DNA of 64,000 bases. Source: Candidatus Sericytochromatia bacterium (GTDB lineage Bacteria > Cyanobacteriota > Sericytochromatia > UBA7694). The stretch is taken from assembly GCA_018780035.1 (NCBI GenBank), contig JADMKE010000004.1:303776-367775 (forward strand), written 5' to 3'. Of this stretch, positions 1 to 9,800 are shown piece after piece. The notes below the pieces were generated by a model, which worked only from the letters and a program-made list of their open reading frames with translations, was not told where the DNA came from and ran no database searches. Numbering within the stretch: position 1 is the first letter of the stretch; every line of letters starts with the position of its first letter. Made by a program: the position numbers and the translations under genes.

Positions 1-1110
1 CAGGCAGAATCGGGGGAGGTGGCGCTCAAAAAATTAGAGGCCGATGACTACGACTGTGTGGTGGTTGATTTGGTCATGCCCGGAATTGATGGGATCGGCG
101 TCTGTCAAAAGCTCAATCAGATCTCACAGCAAAAGCTCAATCCGATTTTGGTCTTAATGCTAACGGCCCATGACAATCATGTCGAGCTTTCAAGGGCTTT
201 GGCAGCGGGTGCTGATGATTTTGTTGGCAAATCGAGCGATATTTCGGTTCTGAAAGGGCGCGTTCGGGCGCTTTTGCGGCGTAAACTTTCCCAAGATGAG
301 AATCAACGTCTGATGAAAGAGATCATTCAGGCCAAAGAGCAGGAAGCGCTACATGCCCGCAAAGCGCAGGAAGAGGCTGAAGCCCGGGCCGCTCTTTCCG
401 GGGAACTCGCGCAGGCGCTCAAAAAACTACAAGCTTCCAAACACGAGTTGGAACAATTGGCGTATATTTCGGCCCATGATTTACAGGAGCCTTTGCGTTT
501 ATTGACCAATTACACCCAGTTATTGGTACATCGACTGCCTGCCGAGGTCGTGCCCAAAAACCAACGCTATCTGGATTTTATTGCCGAAAATACCCAGCGT
601 ATGCAGCGGCAAGTGCAAAGTCTATTGGCTTATTTGAGTGCCAGTACCGAGGTTTTGAAGTTAGAGCCCATCAATTTGGAAATACTGATTGCGGAGGTGT
701 GGGAGCCGCTGGCGACACACTACCCAATGGCCCAGCTTCAGGTCCTTTCGCCTTTACCTGCTTTAACAGCAAGTGTTTATCATTTGAAGCTTTTGTATCA
801 CCATTTGTTTCAAAATGCCCTGCAATTTGTTCCTTCTGACAGGGCGCCCCTGCTGCGTCTTCAAGTAAAGGAGGGTGAAAATGAATGGACTCTTTCCGTT
901 CAAGACAATGGTGTGGGAATTGAATCTCTGTATTTTGAACGTATTTTTCAGATGTTTCAGCATTTAAGTTCTGAGCAAAAAAGGCGCAGCAGTGGGATGG
1001 GTTTGCCCATCTGTCGGAAAATTGCGGAACTCCATCAAGGGCAGATTTGGCTTGAATCTGAGGCGGGTATTGGCAGCACTTTCTTTTTCAGCCTCGCCAA
1101 AGACCTGTGA
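1..1110 (+). CDS. Receiver-histidine kinase hybrid, 5'-truncated by window edge
   Basis: The reading frame is open from the first base, so the N-terminus lies outside the window; the GTG at 19 falls inside the receiver domain and is not the start. What is visible is the second half of a receiver domain (phospho-acceptor Asp in DLVMPG, conserved Lys in VGKSSD), a coiled coil of about 60 residues, a HisKA domain (ISAHDLQEPLRLL, His followed by D rather than E) and a HATPase domain with N box (NALQF), DNGVGI and GMGLPI. No membrane segment is visible. The protein is probably a cytoplasmic kinase that links a phosphorylated receiver to autophosphorylation. It ends 8 bp from the convergent hybrid kinase at 1119-3968. 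The input signal is unknown. Confidence 0.9.
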   Translation, partial: QAESGEVALKKLEADDYDCVVVDLVMPGIDGIGVCQKLNQISQQKLNPILVLMLTAHDNHVELSRALAAGADDFVGKSSDISVLKGRVRALLRRKLSQDENQRLMKEIIQAKEQEALHARKAQEEAEARAALSGELAQALKKLQASKHELEQLAYISAHDLQEPLRLLTNYTQLLVHRLPAEVVPKNQRYLDFIAENTQRMQRQVQSLLAYLSASTEVLKLEPINLEILIAEVWEPLATHYPMAQLQVLSPLPALTASVYHLKLLYHHLFQNALQFVPSDRAPLLRLQVKEGENEWTLSVQDNGVGIESLYFERIFQMFQHLSSEQKRRSSGMGLPICRKIAELHQGQIWLESEAGIGSTFFFSLAKDL

Positions 1111-1118
1111 TTCGGATT

Positions 1119-3968
1119 TTAATTGTCCGATGAGGGGGTTTGTATCAAATGGGCTGTTTCGAGAAAGCTGATCAGATGCTCGTGATAATAATTTTGCGAC
1201 CATTGTTTTAATTGGCCCGCCAATTCCGTGTGGTAGCCTTCCACAAGCTGAATCAATTGTAAAAAACAGTCTTCATCTATGCAAATGGCCGTATCCAGTA
1301 ATTGTTTTAAAAGATCTCGGGGGAGGCTACTTGCACATTCTTCGGCTGAAATGAGCGATGTGATGGCCATTTGGGTTGCGATGGGTACCTGGGTGTCGGG
1401 CATGGCTGTCTGTGCAAAGCTGAGATGTTGGCTCAAGACCTCGATAATCGTCTCTTTTTTGTAGGGCTTCGAGACAAAGGCATTTGCGCCCGCTTGTAAA
1501 CAGGTCTGTTGATCCGAACTGAAGGCGTTGGCGGTAATCATAATGACACAAATATCTTTTGTTGCCGGGTTTTGGCGCAGGTGTTTGAGGCAGGTTAAGC
1601 CATCCATGATAGGCATACTCATATCCAAAAGAATCACGTCGGGTGTGACTTCTTCGACAATACTCAAGGCCTCTTGGCCGTTGCTCGCTTCAAGTACCAC
1701 AAAGCCATACTGTTCCAGCAGCAGACGTAAAATATCGCGGTTGTGGGTTTGGTCATCCACCACCAAGGCATGGGGGCTGTGTAAATGTCCAAAATCAAAA
1801 ACAGGAAGAGCGGAGGCTGTCTCTACAGGTTCTTTCACCAGCGTAGATTCTGAGAGTGGGGCCACAAGGCTAAACGAAAAACAGGAGCCTTGATTGGCTT
1901 GGCTGACAAAGCTAATTTCGCCCCCCATCATTTGCACAAAGCGTTGACTGATGGCCAGCCCCAGACCTGTTCCTCCCTGTGTCTGCCTGCCGCTGCTCGT
2001 TTGCTCAAAACTTTGAAATACTTTGCCTTGTTCTTCTGGGGGAATTCCCAAGCCAGTATCTTGAACTTTAAAGGTCAATTCATACAAAAGGGCGTCTTTG
2101 GGCTTGACCCTCAAAAAGAGCTCGATTTGACCTTGAGCCGTAAATTTAAACGCATTGGAGAGTAAATTAAACAGCACCTGCCTTAACTTTTGTTTATCGA
2201 GTTTGAAATGGCGGGGCATATTTAAAGAAGATGAGACTGAAAAATCCAATTTTTTATCATAGGCTTTGGCAATAAAAACGCTCTCCAACTCTGAGAGAAT
2301 TTGATAAATATCGACGGACTCCAACTCCAAGCTCACATGCCCGGCTTCAATTTTCGACATTTCCAAGATGTCACTGATCAAACGCAGAAGATGCTCGCCA
2401 CTTTGGAGAATGACCTGGAGTTTTCTTTGTTGTTCTTCACCCAGGCTGGAATCCATCTGCAATAATTGGGTAAAACCCAGTATTGCGTTCATGGGGGTGC
2501 GAATCTCATGGCTCATATTGGCAAGAAAGGTACTCTTTGCGCTATTGGCATCTTCTGCTTTTTGGCGGGCCAAAATCAAGGCTCTTTGGGTTTGTTTGAT
2601 CTCAGAAATATCTGCAAAGGTGGCAATCGCAAAGCGCAAATTGCCCTGAATATCCCTAACTGAGCGGCCCCAAACTTGGAGGCTGAGTGGCCGTTCCTCA
2701 AAACGTATTTCCAAATCATCAACAGAGGAGTCTTGGCCCAAAAGGGCTTTTTGCCAAGGGGTTTCTGTATAGGGGTAGGGCTCGTTGGTGCCTTCGCGAT
2801 AAACAGGGAGGGTTTTAAACAGATTTTGCAAAGGAATATCGAGCTGGGGTGGCAATTTTAATAGTTCCTGGGCACCGCGGTTGGCGTAGAAAGGTTTTCC
2901 GTCGGCACTTAAGGCAAAAATACCCACGGGGATGGCTTCCATAAATTGTTTCAGCCGCTCTTCGTTTTCTTTGATCAATTGGATATTCACAAATTGTTGA
3001 AGCATATTGCTGATTTGATGGGTAATTTGAGCCATGAGTTGGGGCAGACCGGGATCGACCCTGTCCTCTTGGGGCAAGGCAAAAAACATAATAAACAAAT
3101 GTTCTTCTTGCCATGAAACAGGTTGAACCCAGACATTGTCTGGAAAATCTTGGTTTTGGGGGGAGGCGGGGTCGAGAACTGTGTATTGGCCACCCTCTCG
3201 CGTGAGTGTCAAAGACTCAATCCAGTCTTTGCAAATAAAGTTATGTTTACAGGGGGGGTGAGAGCTTTCGCTTGGGCAATAAATAAGTGGGGGAGACGGG
3301 TTTAAGAGCGAAAGCAGCGGCGATTGGGTCGGAATGTGAATGGAGGCACAAAGGGCATTGAGGTAATCGGCGATTTTTTGCAGGGTGTTTTTTAATAGCT
3401 CACCCAAAGACCATTCTTGATGGGCTTGATCTGAGAGAGCGTAAAGCAATTGTAATTTTTTTTGATTGGTCTGTAATTCTTGATTGCTCTGATTTAAGGC
3501 GTGGGTGCGTTCTTCGACTCTCCGCTCTAATTCTTCTGCCAATTGCTTGAAGCGCTGCTCGCTTTCTCTGAGCATCTGTTGGTGTTGAAACTGTTGGAGT
3601 GCGTAGCGAATCGAACGCTCCAAATCTGGGCTGGTCAGGGTGTTTTTATTGAGATAATCAGCGGCCCCTGATTGCATTGCTTTGAGATCGGTATCGTAAG
3701 TTCCCAGTCCGGTCAGCAGAATGGTTGGGATCCAAATTCCTGCGTCGCGGTTTTCTTTGATAAAGTCGATGCCGGTTTTGCTGCCGAGCAGATAATCTAC
3801 CAATACAAGGTCAAACGCCTGACCTTGGAGAGCCGCTTGTGCCTCATGATAACTTGAGCACCATTGTATTTGATATCTAATATTGCTGGATTTTAAGAGG
3901 AGGTTTTCTGTGATCAGAAAATCTTCTTCATCGTCATCCACAAGCAAAATGGAAATAGGAGAGTTCAC
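1119..3968 (-). CDS. Soluble hybrid histidine kinase (REC-coiled coil-GAF-like-PAS-HisKA-HATPase-REC)
   Basis: A 949-residue multidomain sensor kinase without membrane segments. Receiver 1 covers residues 5-120 (DDD at 11-13, phospho-Asp58, Lys108). A coiled coil at 130-175 leads to a weakly GAF-like region (180-330) that carries Cys231, Cys240 and Cys246. A PAS domain (340-460) is followed by HisKA with His487 in NMSHEIRTPMNAIL, HATPase with NLLSNAFKF, DTGLGIP and GTGLGLAIS, and receiver 2 (735-850; Asp782, Lys834). About 75 C-terminal residues after receiver 2 resemble the short tail that ends cyanobacterial-type hybrid kinases; the kinase at 4984 has a similar one. It is divergent from the OmpR-type regulator at 4201 across a 232-bp gap that probably holds both promoters. 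The ligand and final output are not evident. Confidence 0.9.
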   Translation of the reverse strand: MNSPISILLVDDDEEDFLITENLLLKSSNIRYQIQWCSSYHEAQAALQGQAFDLVLVDYLLGSKTGIDFIKENRDAGIWIPTILLTGLGTYDTDLKAMQSGAADYLNKNTLTSPDLERSIRYALQQFQHQQMLRESEQRFKQLAEELERRVEERTHALNQSNQELQTNQKKLQLLYALSDQAHQEWSLGELLKNTLQKIADYLNALCASIHIPTQSPLLSLLNPSPPLIYCPSESSHPPCKHNFICKDWIESLTLTREGGQYTVLDPASPQNQDFPDNVWVQPVSWQEEHLFIMFFALPQEDRVDPGLPQLMAQITHQISNMLQQFVNIQLIKENEERLKQFMEAIPVGIFALSADGKPFYANRGAQELLKLPPQLDIPLQNLFKTLPVYREGTNEPYPYTETPWQKALLGQDSSVDDLEIRFEERPLSLQVWGRSVRDIQGNLRFAIATFADISEIKQTQRALILARQKAEDANSAKSTFLANMSHEIRTPMNAILGFTQLLQMDSSLGEEQQRKLQVILQSGEHLLRLISDILEMSKIEAGHVSLELESVDIYQILSELESVFIAKAYDKKLDFSVSSSLNMPRHFKLDKQKLRQVLFNLLSNAFKFTAQGQIELFLRVKPKDALLYELTFKVQDTGLGIPPEEQGKVFQSFEQTSSGRQTQGGTGLGLAISQRFVQMMGGEISFVSQANQGSCFSFSLVAPLSESTLVKEPVETASALPVFDFGHLHSPHALVVDDQTHNRDILRLLLEQYGFVVLEASNGQEALSIVEEVTPDVILLDMSMPIMDGLTCLKHLRQNPATKDICVIMITANAFSSDQQTCLQAGANAFVSKPYKKETIIEVLSQHLSFAQTAMPDTQVPIATQMAITSLISAEECASSLPRDLLKQLLDTAICIDEDCFLQLIQLVEGYHTELAGQLKQWSQNYYHEHLISFLETAHLIQTPSSDN

Positions 3969-4200
3969 AGATCTGATATTCCCTGCTTAAACCGCATGCG
4001 CTATTGTAAAAAGATACAAATACCATAACATATTTTTGTCGCAGAAATTCGGGGACTTTGTAAAATCGAGAGAGTCTTTCGCTTGACTGACTTCTTTGCC
4101 TAAATGTCTTTCAAAAGCATCTTCACGGAAACTTTATAAATCTATTTTATGATAGAAGAGAATGGGATAAGTCTTAATTCTACGGAGGCCAATTTGAGGG

Positions 4201-4977
4201 ATGTCCAATTCTTCAGCGGACCCATTGCGTTTTATCATTTTAATCATCGAAGATGATCCTGCTTTTGCGTCACTGCTTCAAGCCATTCTCAAGAGCAATG
4301 GCTATGAGGTTCACTTGGCCGCAAAGGCAGAAACAGCCTTTAATTTTTTAAATATCCTCTCTCCCCATCTGATTATTTCGGATCTTTATTTACCAGATAT
4401 GCATGGGCTCGAATTGCTCAAACAAATTAAAATCAGTCATCCTCAGGTGCCTCTTATTTTTCTGTCTGGCTATTCCGAAGAGGTGGACATTGTTTTGAGC
4501 CTTGAGTTGGGGGCGGAGGATTATCTTTCCAAGCCACTGAGATCAAAAGAGTTGTTGGCACGTATTCGGAAAGTCTTGGGGCAGCCCAAACCTGTTTCTG
4601 GCGACGCCTCAGAAACCAAGTCCAACGAAGAGAGCGACCCTCTCCTGACCAGCGGTGATTCTTTGCTAAAAATCGATTTGTTGAGCCGGGAGGTGAGAAT
4701 CCACCATTGGCCTTTGCCTTTGACTGAAAAAGAGTTTGAGATTTTAATGTTTCTGGCAGCTTCTCCAGATCAGGTTTTTTCTCGTGCACAGTTGGCCGAA
4801 CATATTTGGGCCCATGGAGAGCAAATTGATGCGCGCACGATCGATGCCCATATTAGTCATTTGCGTAAAAAAATGCGGAAAGCCACTCCCAACCGCTATC
4901 CCTGGATTTATACCCAACGTGGCAAAGGTTATGCATTTAAACCTTTTATTCACTCTCTACAATCTCTTCAGGGTTAA
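4201..4977 (+). CDS. OmpR/PhoB-family response regulator
   Basis: A two-domain transcription regulator of 258 residues. The N-terminal receiver has the acidic pair EDD (17-19), phospho-Asp61 in SDLYLPD, and Lys111 in LSKPL. A linker rich in S, E and D (about 135-155) leads to a winged-helix DNA-binding domain with TEKEFEIL, the recognition-helix region RTIDAHISHLRKK and the terminal hairpin TQRGKGYAF. A GGAGG stands 12 bases upstream of the ATG. The hybrid kinase at 4984 begins 6 bp after the stop, so the two are very likely co-transcribed and may be partners. Target promoters cannot be told from the sequence. Confidence 0.93.
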   Translation: MSNSSADPLRFIILIIEDDPAFASLLQAILKSNGYEVHLAAKAETAFNFLNILSPHLIISDLYLPDMHGLELLKQIKISHPQVPLIFLSGYSEEVDIVLSLELGAEDYLSKPLRSKELLARIRKVLGQPKPVSGDASETKSNEESDPLLTSGDSLLKIDLLSREVRIHHWPLPLTEKEFEILMFLAASPDQVFSRAQLAEHIWAHGEQIDARTIDAHISHLRKKMRKATPNRYPWIYTQRGKGYAFKPFIHSLQSLQG

Positions 4978-4983
4978 ACATCC

Positions 4984-7752
4984 ATGAATCTGAAAATTTT
5001 ATTCCTGCACAGTCTCCCCCAAGAACCGCTTGAACTGAAGCCGTGGAAAGATACTTTGGTGCCTGCTGTGGTGCAGATAGCATTTTTAGATCGCGGGAAT
5101 CTGCTTCTACAGTTAACCGAGCAACCCTGGGACATTGTTTGCTGTTTAGAGCAAACGGCTGATTGTGAAGATCTCCTGTCCATAAAAGAATTGCAAAATC
5201 AAATGGAAGCCGAGTGGCCATTGGTTTGGGTGGGGTATGAACAAGACTTTTCGCGTCACCACATCGCCTTTGAACTGGGGGCAGATGCCTATCTGCCTTT
5301 TGTTGATTTGCTCAGTCCTTCAGGTCTAAACGGCTTATTACAAGCTCAAATGAACCGAAAGCGCTGTTTGCAAAGTCACAAAGAAAAACAAAATTTGCAA
5401 GCAGAATTGAATATTCAGACCCAGCAATTGCTTTTGGCCGGTTATTTGGCCGAAGAAAGTCACCGCAGAACCCAATTGCTCAAAGATGTTGCAACCCAAG
5501 CCAATGCACCTGGTTCTTTGGAACAAATGCTTTTGTCTGTCTTGGAGCAGATTTGTTTTTATACTTCGTGGCCGGTGGGGCATGTTTTTTTGTGCCACAC
5601 CCCTGTAGGCAAACGTATTGAGCGCCTCAAGTCCAGCGCGATATGGGCTCTCTCTGAACAGGAAGTCTTTGAATCGTTTTCCTTGGATCCCCAGGTTGAT
5701 TTAATGCCTTGGGAGGGCTTGCCTGGATTGGTCTATACCCGTCAACGACCGGCTTGGCACGATTTTAGCCTCAATCAGACGGGAGACAAGCTGTTTTCCC
5801 ATCGCTATGTGCGGGCCTTGCAATTTGATTTTAAAAGTCAGTTGGCTTTCCCGATTATGGTGAAAGACAAAGTAGTTGCCGTCTTGGAGTTTTTTTCTTT
5901 GGCCCATGAACATCCCGGCGAAGATTTATTGGCTCTTTTGACTTTGGTGGGTGAACAGATCAGCTATGCGATTGAACGCAAAAAAGTGGTGAATATGTTG
6001 CAGTTGAGCCAAGAGCGTTTGCAACATGCACATCGTTTGGCCCAGCTCGGCGCTTGGGAGTGGAACCGCAGTTTAGACCAATTTTGGCTCTCAGATGAAA
6101 TTTATGAAATGGCTGAAATCGAACCTGAAGTGCCCGTTGACCAATTAAAAGGGGCCTTTTGCGCCCGGATTCACCCTGACGATTTGGCTGGATTTTTGGC
6201 CCAAATTTCAGATGCCGTTGCCAATCAAAGCATTTTTAGAATGGATCATCGGCTTTTATTGCCGAGCTATCAGGTGCTGTATGTCCACTCTGAGTGCCAA
6301 CTTGTACCTGACGATTTGGGGCAGCAGGTTATTTTACAAGGTGTGATGCAAAATATCACGGCCCGCAAGCAACAAGAATTAGAATTGGAAAAACTTCGCC
6401 AGCAAGCTGACGCGGCCAATTTGGCAAAGAGCAATTTTATTGCCAATATGAGCCACGAAATTCGCACCCCTTTAAACGCGGTATTGGGCTGTACCCAATT
6501 GCTGCAACAGACCATGGGGCTGTCTGTGAAACAGTTGGGTTATCTCGAAACGATTTTTCTCAGTGGTGAACATCTCTTGAAATTGATCAATGAAATTTTA
6601 GAGATGTCAAAAATTGAGTCTGGTTACGTTTCTTATAATCCTGCCCCTTGTCATCTGGCTACTTTATTGACTCAGATTCAAGCTATTTTTCAACACCAAG
6701 CCGCGCAAAATCCGGATCTCAATTTGTTTTTCGATTATTCAGAGGGCTTGCCTGGTTTGATTCTTACAGATGAGGGGAAATTGCGTCAGGTTTTGTTACA
6801 TCTTTTGGGCAATGCCATAAAGTTTACCCAAGCGGGCTCAGTTTCTTTACGTGTGCGCTACCATCAAGGCCTGTTGCATTTTGAAATTGAAGACACGGGT
6901 TCGGGCATTGGTCTGAAAGAACAGGCGCTGTTGTTTCATTCCTTTGTGCAAACCCAATCGGGTCGCGACTTGCACAAAGGAGCCGGTTTGGGGCTGGTTT
7001 TAAGCCAGCGCTATGTTCATTTATTGGGGGGCAATATTGCTGTTTCAAGCGGATTGGGGCAAGGCAGTTGTTTTTCGTTTTCAATACCCGTTGAAGCCAT
7101 TGCTGGTATCGCTGAAACTCCCCCATCTGAGGAGCAAAAGCTGGTTGAGCCTCTGGCCCAGTCTGAGGTGCACTACCGCATTTTGGTGGTGGATGACAAA
7201 GCCATTAATCGACAAATTGTGGCAGAGGTTTTGGATTTACCCACTGTCTCTGTACGTGAGGCCTGCAATGGCCAAGAAGCCTTCGAAATACAGCAAGATT
7301 GGCATCCTCATTTGATTTTGATGGATATGTTTATGCCCGTGATGGGGGGCAAAGAAGCCGTTGAATTGATTCGCCAAAAAGAGTCGGGGCAACCCTGTAT
7401 TATCATTTTGTTGACAGCCAGTTCTTTGGATTCGGAATGTTTGGAAACATTGGCTTTGGGGGCAAATGATATTCTCTTAAAACCCTTTAAATTGGGGGAT
7501 CTCTGTCAGAAAATTAGTCAGTATCTTCCGATTCCGTTTTCCCAAAATTTTGCCGTTCAAGCACCCTTGACGGGTTTAAACGAAGATTTGCGTGCCCGTT
7601 TATATCAAGCCGCTTTGGCGGCAGATCAAGAGTTCATCTTCGATTCTTTGGCTGGAATTGATTGTAAAAATGCCTCTTTAGTCAAAAAAATCAGAGATTT
7701 TGCAGAAAATTTTCAATACGATCAATTGATTGAATTTCTCGAAAAAAATTAA
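4984..7752 (+). CDS. Hybrid histidine kinase with degenerate N-terminal receiver (pseudoREC-GAF-PAS-HisKA-HATPase-REC)
   Basis: A soluble sensor kinase of 922 residues. Residues 1-125 have the receiver pattern (ILFLHS strand, FELGADAYLPF near the end) but lack the N-terminal acidic pair, the phospho-acceptor Asp and the conserved Lys, so this domain should not be phosphorylated. A coiled coil (125-170), GAF domain (about 175-335) and PAS domain (345-460) follow. HisKA carries His491 in NMSHEIRTPLNAVL, HATPase has HLLGNAIKF, DTGSGI and GAGLGLVLS, and a C-terminal receiver holds Asp781 and Lys833. The last 70 residues form a tail like that of the kinase at 1119. It lies 6 bp after an OmpR-type regulator and 44 bp before another receiver-kinase, suggesting a multi-step relay. 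Confidence 0.9.
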   Translation: MNLKILFLHSLPQEPLELKPWKDTLVPAVVQIAFLDRGNLLLQLTEQPWDIVCCLEQTADCEDLLSIKELQNQMEAEWPLVWVGYEQDFSRHHIAFELGADAYLPFVDLLSPSGLNGLLQAQMNRKRCLQSHKEKQNLQAELNIQTQQLLLAGYLAEESHRRTQLLKDVATQANAPGSLEQMLLSVLEQICFYTSWPVGHVFLCHTPVGKRIERLKSSAIWALSEQEVFESFSLDPQVDLMPWEGLPGLVYTRQRPAWHDFSLNQTGDKLFSHRYVRALQFDFKSQLAFPIMVKDKVVAVLEFFSLAHEHPGEDLLALLTLVGEQISYAIERKKVVNMLQLSQERLQHAHRLAQLGAWEWNRSLDQFWLSDEIYEMAEIEPEVPVDQLKGAFCARIHPDDLAGFLAQISDAVANQSIFRMDHRLLLPSYQVLYVHSECQLVPDDLGQQVILQGVMQNITARKQQELELEKLRQQADAANLAKSNFIANMSHEIRTPLNAVLGCTQLLQQTMGLSVKQLGYLETIFLSGEHLLKLINEILEMSKIESGYVSYNPAPCHLATLLTQIQAIFQHQAAQNPDLNLFFDYSEGLPGLILTDEGKLRQVLLHLLGNAIKFTQAGSVSLRVRYHQGLLHFEIEDTGSGIGLKEQALLFHSFVQTQSGRDLHKGAGLGLVLSQRYVHLLGGNIAVSSGLGQGSCFSFSIPVEAIAGIAETPPSEEQKLVEPLAQSEVHYRILVVDDKAINRQIVAEVLDLPTVSVREACNGQEAFEIQQDWHPHLILMDMFMPVMGGKEAVELIRQKESGQPCIIILLTASSLDSECLETLALGANDILLKPFKLGDLCQKISQYLPIPFSQNFAVQAPLTGLNEDLRARLYQAALAADQEFIFDSLAGIDCKNASLVKKIRDFAENFQYDQLIEFLEKN

Positions 7753-7796
7753 TGCGTTGAAGCCTGTTTGATTTTTATCTTTTTTTAGGAGTTTTT

Positions 7797-8984
7797 ATGC
7801 CCGAAACTGCAAAGGCAGAAGAATTAAAAGTTGATATTTTAATTGTCGATGATACCCCTCAGAATTTGAAGGTTTTATCTGATTTTCTGCGAAATCAAGG
7901 TTATAAAGCGCGCCCTGTTTCCAGCGGAAAGTTGGCTTTGCGAGCGGCAGAAACCAGCCCACCGGATTTGGTTTTGCTCGATATTAATATGCCGGAAATG
8001 AATGGTTATGAGGTCTGTGAGGCGTTTAAAGCCCATCCAGTACTCAAAGATGTCCCAGTTATTTTTATCAGTGCGCTCAGCGAAACCCTGGATAAGGTGC
8101 GCGCTTTTAATGTGGGCGGAATTGACTATATTACCAAACCCTTTCAATTTGAAGAGGTGCAGGTACGCATTCGCACCCATTTGGCTTTGCGGCAATTAAA
8201 TCAGAATCTCAGCCAACAAAATCAGGCCTTACAAACCAGTTTAAAACGTCAGCAGGAATTGGAAGAGCAGCGGGATAATCTCTTACACATGATTGTCCAC
8301 GATTTAAGGGCGCCTTTATCGGGGATCATTGGCTATCTCTCTCTGTTAGAGAGGGGGGCAGACACATTTTCAGAGAAACAGCAACGGCATCTTAATTTGG
8401 CGATCCAGAGTTCACAAACCCTGATTGATATGATCAGCGAGTTGCTCGACGTCTATAAATTGGAAAATGGAGAAATGCCCCTGTTCCGAGATTCGAAAGA
8501 TATTTGTCAAACCATTCTTCAGGCCACGGAAACCCTCGAAGGCATGTTCACGGATAAGGTTTTGATCTGTGAGCTTCCACAGTCCCCTTCACCTATTTTC
8601 CTTGACCATGATTTGATCCGCCGCGTGATCATCAATCTTTTGAGCAATGCGCTTAAATTTACGCCACGTGGAGGAGAAATCAAAATCCAAGCCGAAACGG
8701 GGGCCGATCGATTGATCGTGGCCGTACAAGATTCTGGGCTTGGTATTCCCGAAGAACTGCAAGCAAAAATTTTTGAAAAATTTGGTCAAGCTGAACTGCG
8801 TCAAGAAAACCGCAGGTATTCAACCGGTCTGGGTTTAACTTTTTGTCGCATGGTGGTCGAAGCCCATGGCGGCAAGATCGGCGTCAGCAGTCAAATGGGG
8901 CAGGGCTCTCGGTTTGAATTTGTTTTGCCTGTATCTTTGCCCGAAACGGCCTCAGATTTGCCAATAAATATCTCTGCCAATTAA
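7797..8984 (+). CDS. Receiver-histidine kinase hybrid (REC-HisKA-HATPase)
   Basis: A 395-residue cytoplasmic kinase whose N-terminal receiver (acidic pair VDD at 17-19, phospho-Asp62 in LDINMPEMNG, Lys114 in ITKPF) is joined by a Q-rich coiled coil (about 125-160) to HisKA (His168 in MIVHDLRAPLSG, again HD rather than HE) and a full HATPase domain (NLLSNALKF, DSGLGIP, STGLGLTF). The arrangement matches the partial gene at the left edge. ATG 7797 is preceded by TTAGGAG. Its last 33 bp overlap the convergent tandem-receiver gene. It probably receives phosphate from another kinase of the cluster and passes it on, but partners are not proven by sequence. Confidence 0.92.
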   Translation: MPETAKAEELKVDILIVDDTPQNLKVLSDFLRNQGYKARPVSSGKLALRAAETSPPDLVLLDINMPEMNGYEVCEAFKAHPVLKDVPVIFISALSETLDKVRAFNVGGIDYITKPFQFEEVQVRIRTHLALRQLNQNLSQQNQALQTSLKRQQELEEQRDNLLHMIVHDLRAPLSGIIGYLSLLERGADTFSEKQQRHLNLAIQSSQTLIDMISELLDVYKLENGEMPLFRDSKDICQTILQATETLEGMFTDKVLICELPQSPSPIFLDHDLIRRVIINLLSNALKFTPRGGEIKIQAETGADRLIVAVQDSGLGIPEELQAKIFEKFGQAELRQENRRYSTGLGLTFCRMVVEAHGGKIGVSSQMGQGSRFEFVLPVSLPETASDLPINISAN

Positions 8985-9800
8985 TTTGCTCAGAGCTGCG
9001 ATCAGCTGTTGTGGGCTAAAGGGTTTGGCCAAAAAGTCTGAACACCCCATTTCGGCGAGCTCTTTTTCGACATAAGACAGGGGGTGTCCGCTGATGACCA
9101 AAATGGGGATCTTTTGTGTGGATTGCATTTTTTTTAGCTGTTTGCCAAGCTGGAGCCCGTCTATTTCAGGCATGTTTAAGTCCAAGAGAATGACGTCTAC
9201 AGCTTGTGTCATAGCCCATCTTAAGCCTTCACGCGGATCCGTGGTCACTTGAACGGTAAAAAGTGTGTCTTCGAGAATGGCGCTGATCAATTCGCCGAAG
9301 ATCGGTTCATCATCAATCACAAGCAAATTTTTTGTTTTGATGGCTTGGGCTTTTTGGGCGACATTCTTGACAACGGCTTCGCTGTCTTCCCCGTTTTCCC
9401 CTTCGTTTGGCGTGTCTTTAGATGCGAGTGACAGGCCCAGAAAGGCAGATAAACGCTCTAAAAAATAGCTTTGTTTAAAGGGTTTGAGAATATAACCCAA
9501 GATCCCCAACTCACTGGCCCTTTGTATACTCGAGAGGCGCTCATTGGCTGTCAACATGACAACAGGCAGATGTTGGGTGCTCTGCATATTGCGGATTTGT
9601 TGTAAGAGATCCAACCCGTTGACTTCAGGCATATCAATATCCAAAAGGAGTAAATCGGGTTTTGTGCTCATGGCCAAGCGCAAACCCTCTCGTGTATCGG
9701 TTGTGGTTTGAATTTCAACTGGAACACCAGCCAAGATTTCAGTGACCAATTCACCGATCAATTCATTGTCATCGATCAGAAGGACTTTTTTCTCTGCCAT
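8952..9800 (-). CDS. Tandem receiver-domain protein (REC-REC) without output domain
   Basis: This 282-residue protein consists of two complete receiver domains. Receiver 1 (1-120) has IDD at 9-11, phospho-Asp54 in [10 protein letters not shown] and Lys106 in LKPF; receiver 2 (155-280) has IDD at 162-164, Asp207 in [10 protein letters not shown] and Lys259 in AKPF. An acidic linker at 130-150 joins them. With no DNA-binding or enzymatic domain, it is likely a phosphate sink or relay for the neighbouring kinases. Both receivers share the phrase MQST after the alpha-4 region and are alike in their first helices, which points to internal duplication. Its 3' end overlaps the kinase at 7797 on the other strand by 33 bp. 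Confidence 0.9.
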   Translation of the reverse strand: MAEKKVLLIDDNELIGELVTEILAGVPVEIQTTTDTREGLRLAMSTKPDLLLLDIDMPEVNGLDLLQQIRNMQSTQHLPVVMLTANERLSSIQRASELGILGYILKPFKQSYFLERLSAFLGLSLASKDTPNEGENGEDSEAVVKNVAQKAQAIKTKNLLVIDDEPIFGELISAILEDTLFTVQVTTDPREGLRWAMTQAVDVILLDLNMPEIDGLQLGKQLKKMQSTQKIPILVISGHPLSYVEKELAEMGCSDFLAKPFSPQQLIAALSKLIGRDIYWQI

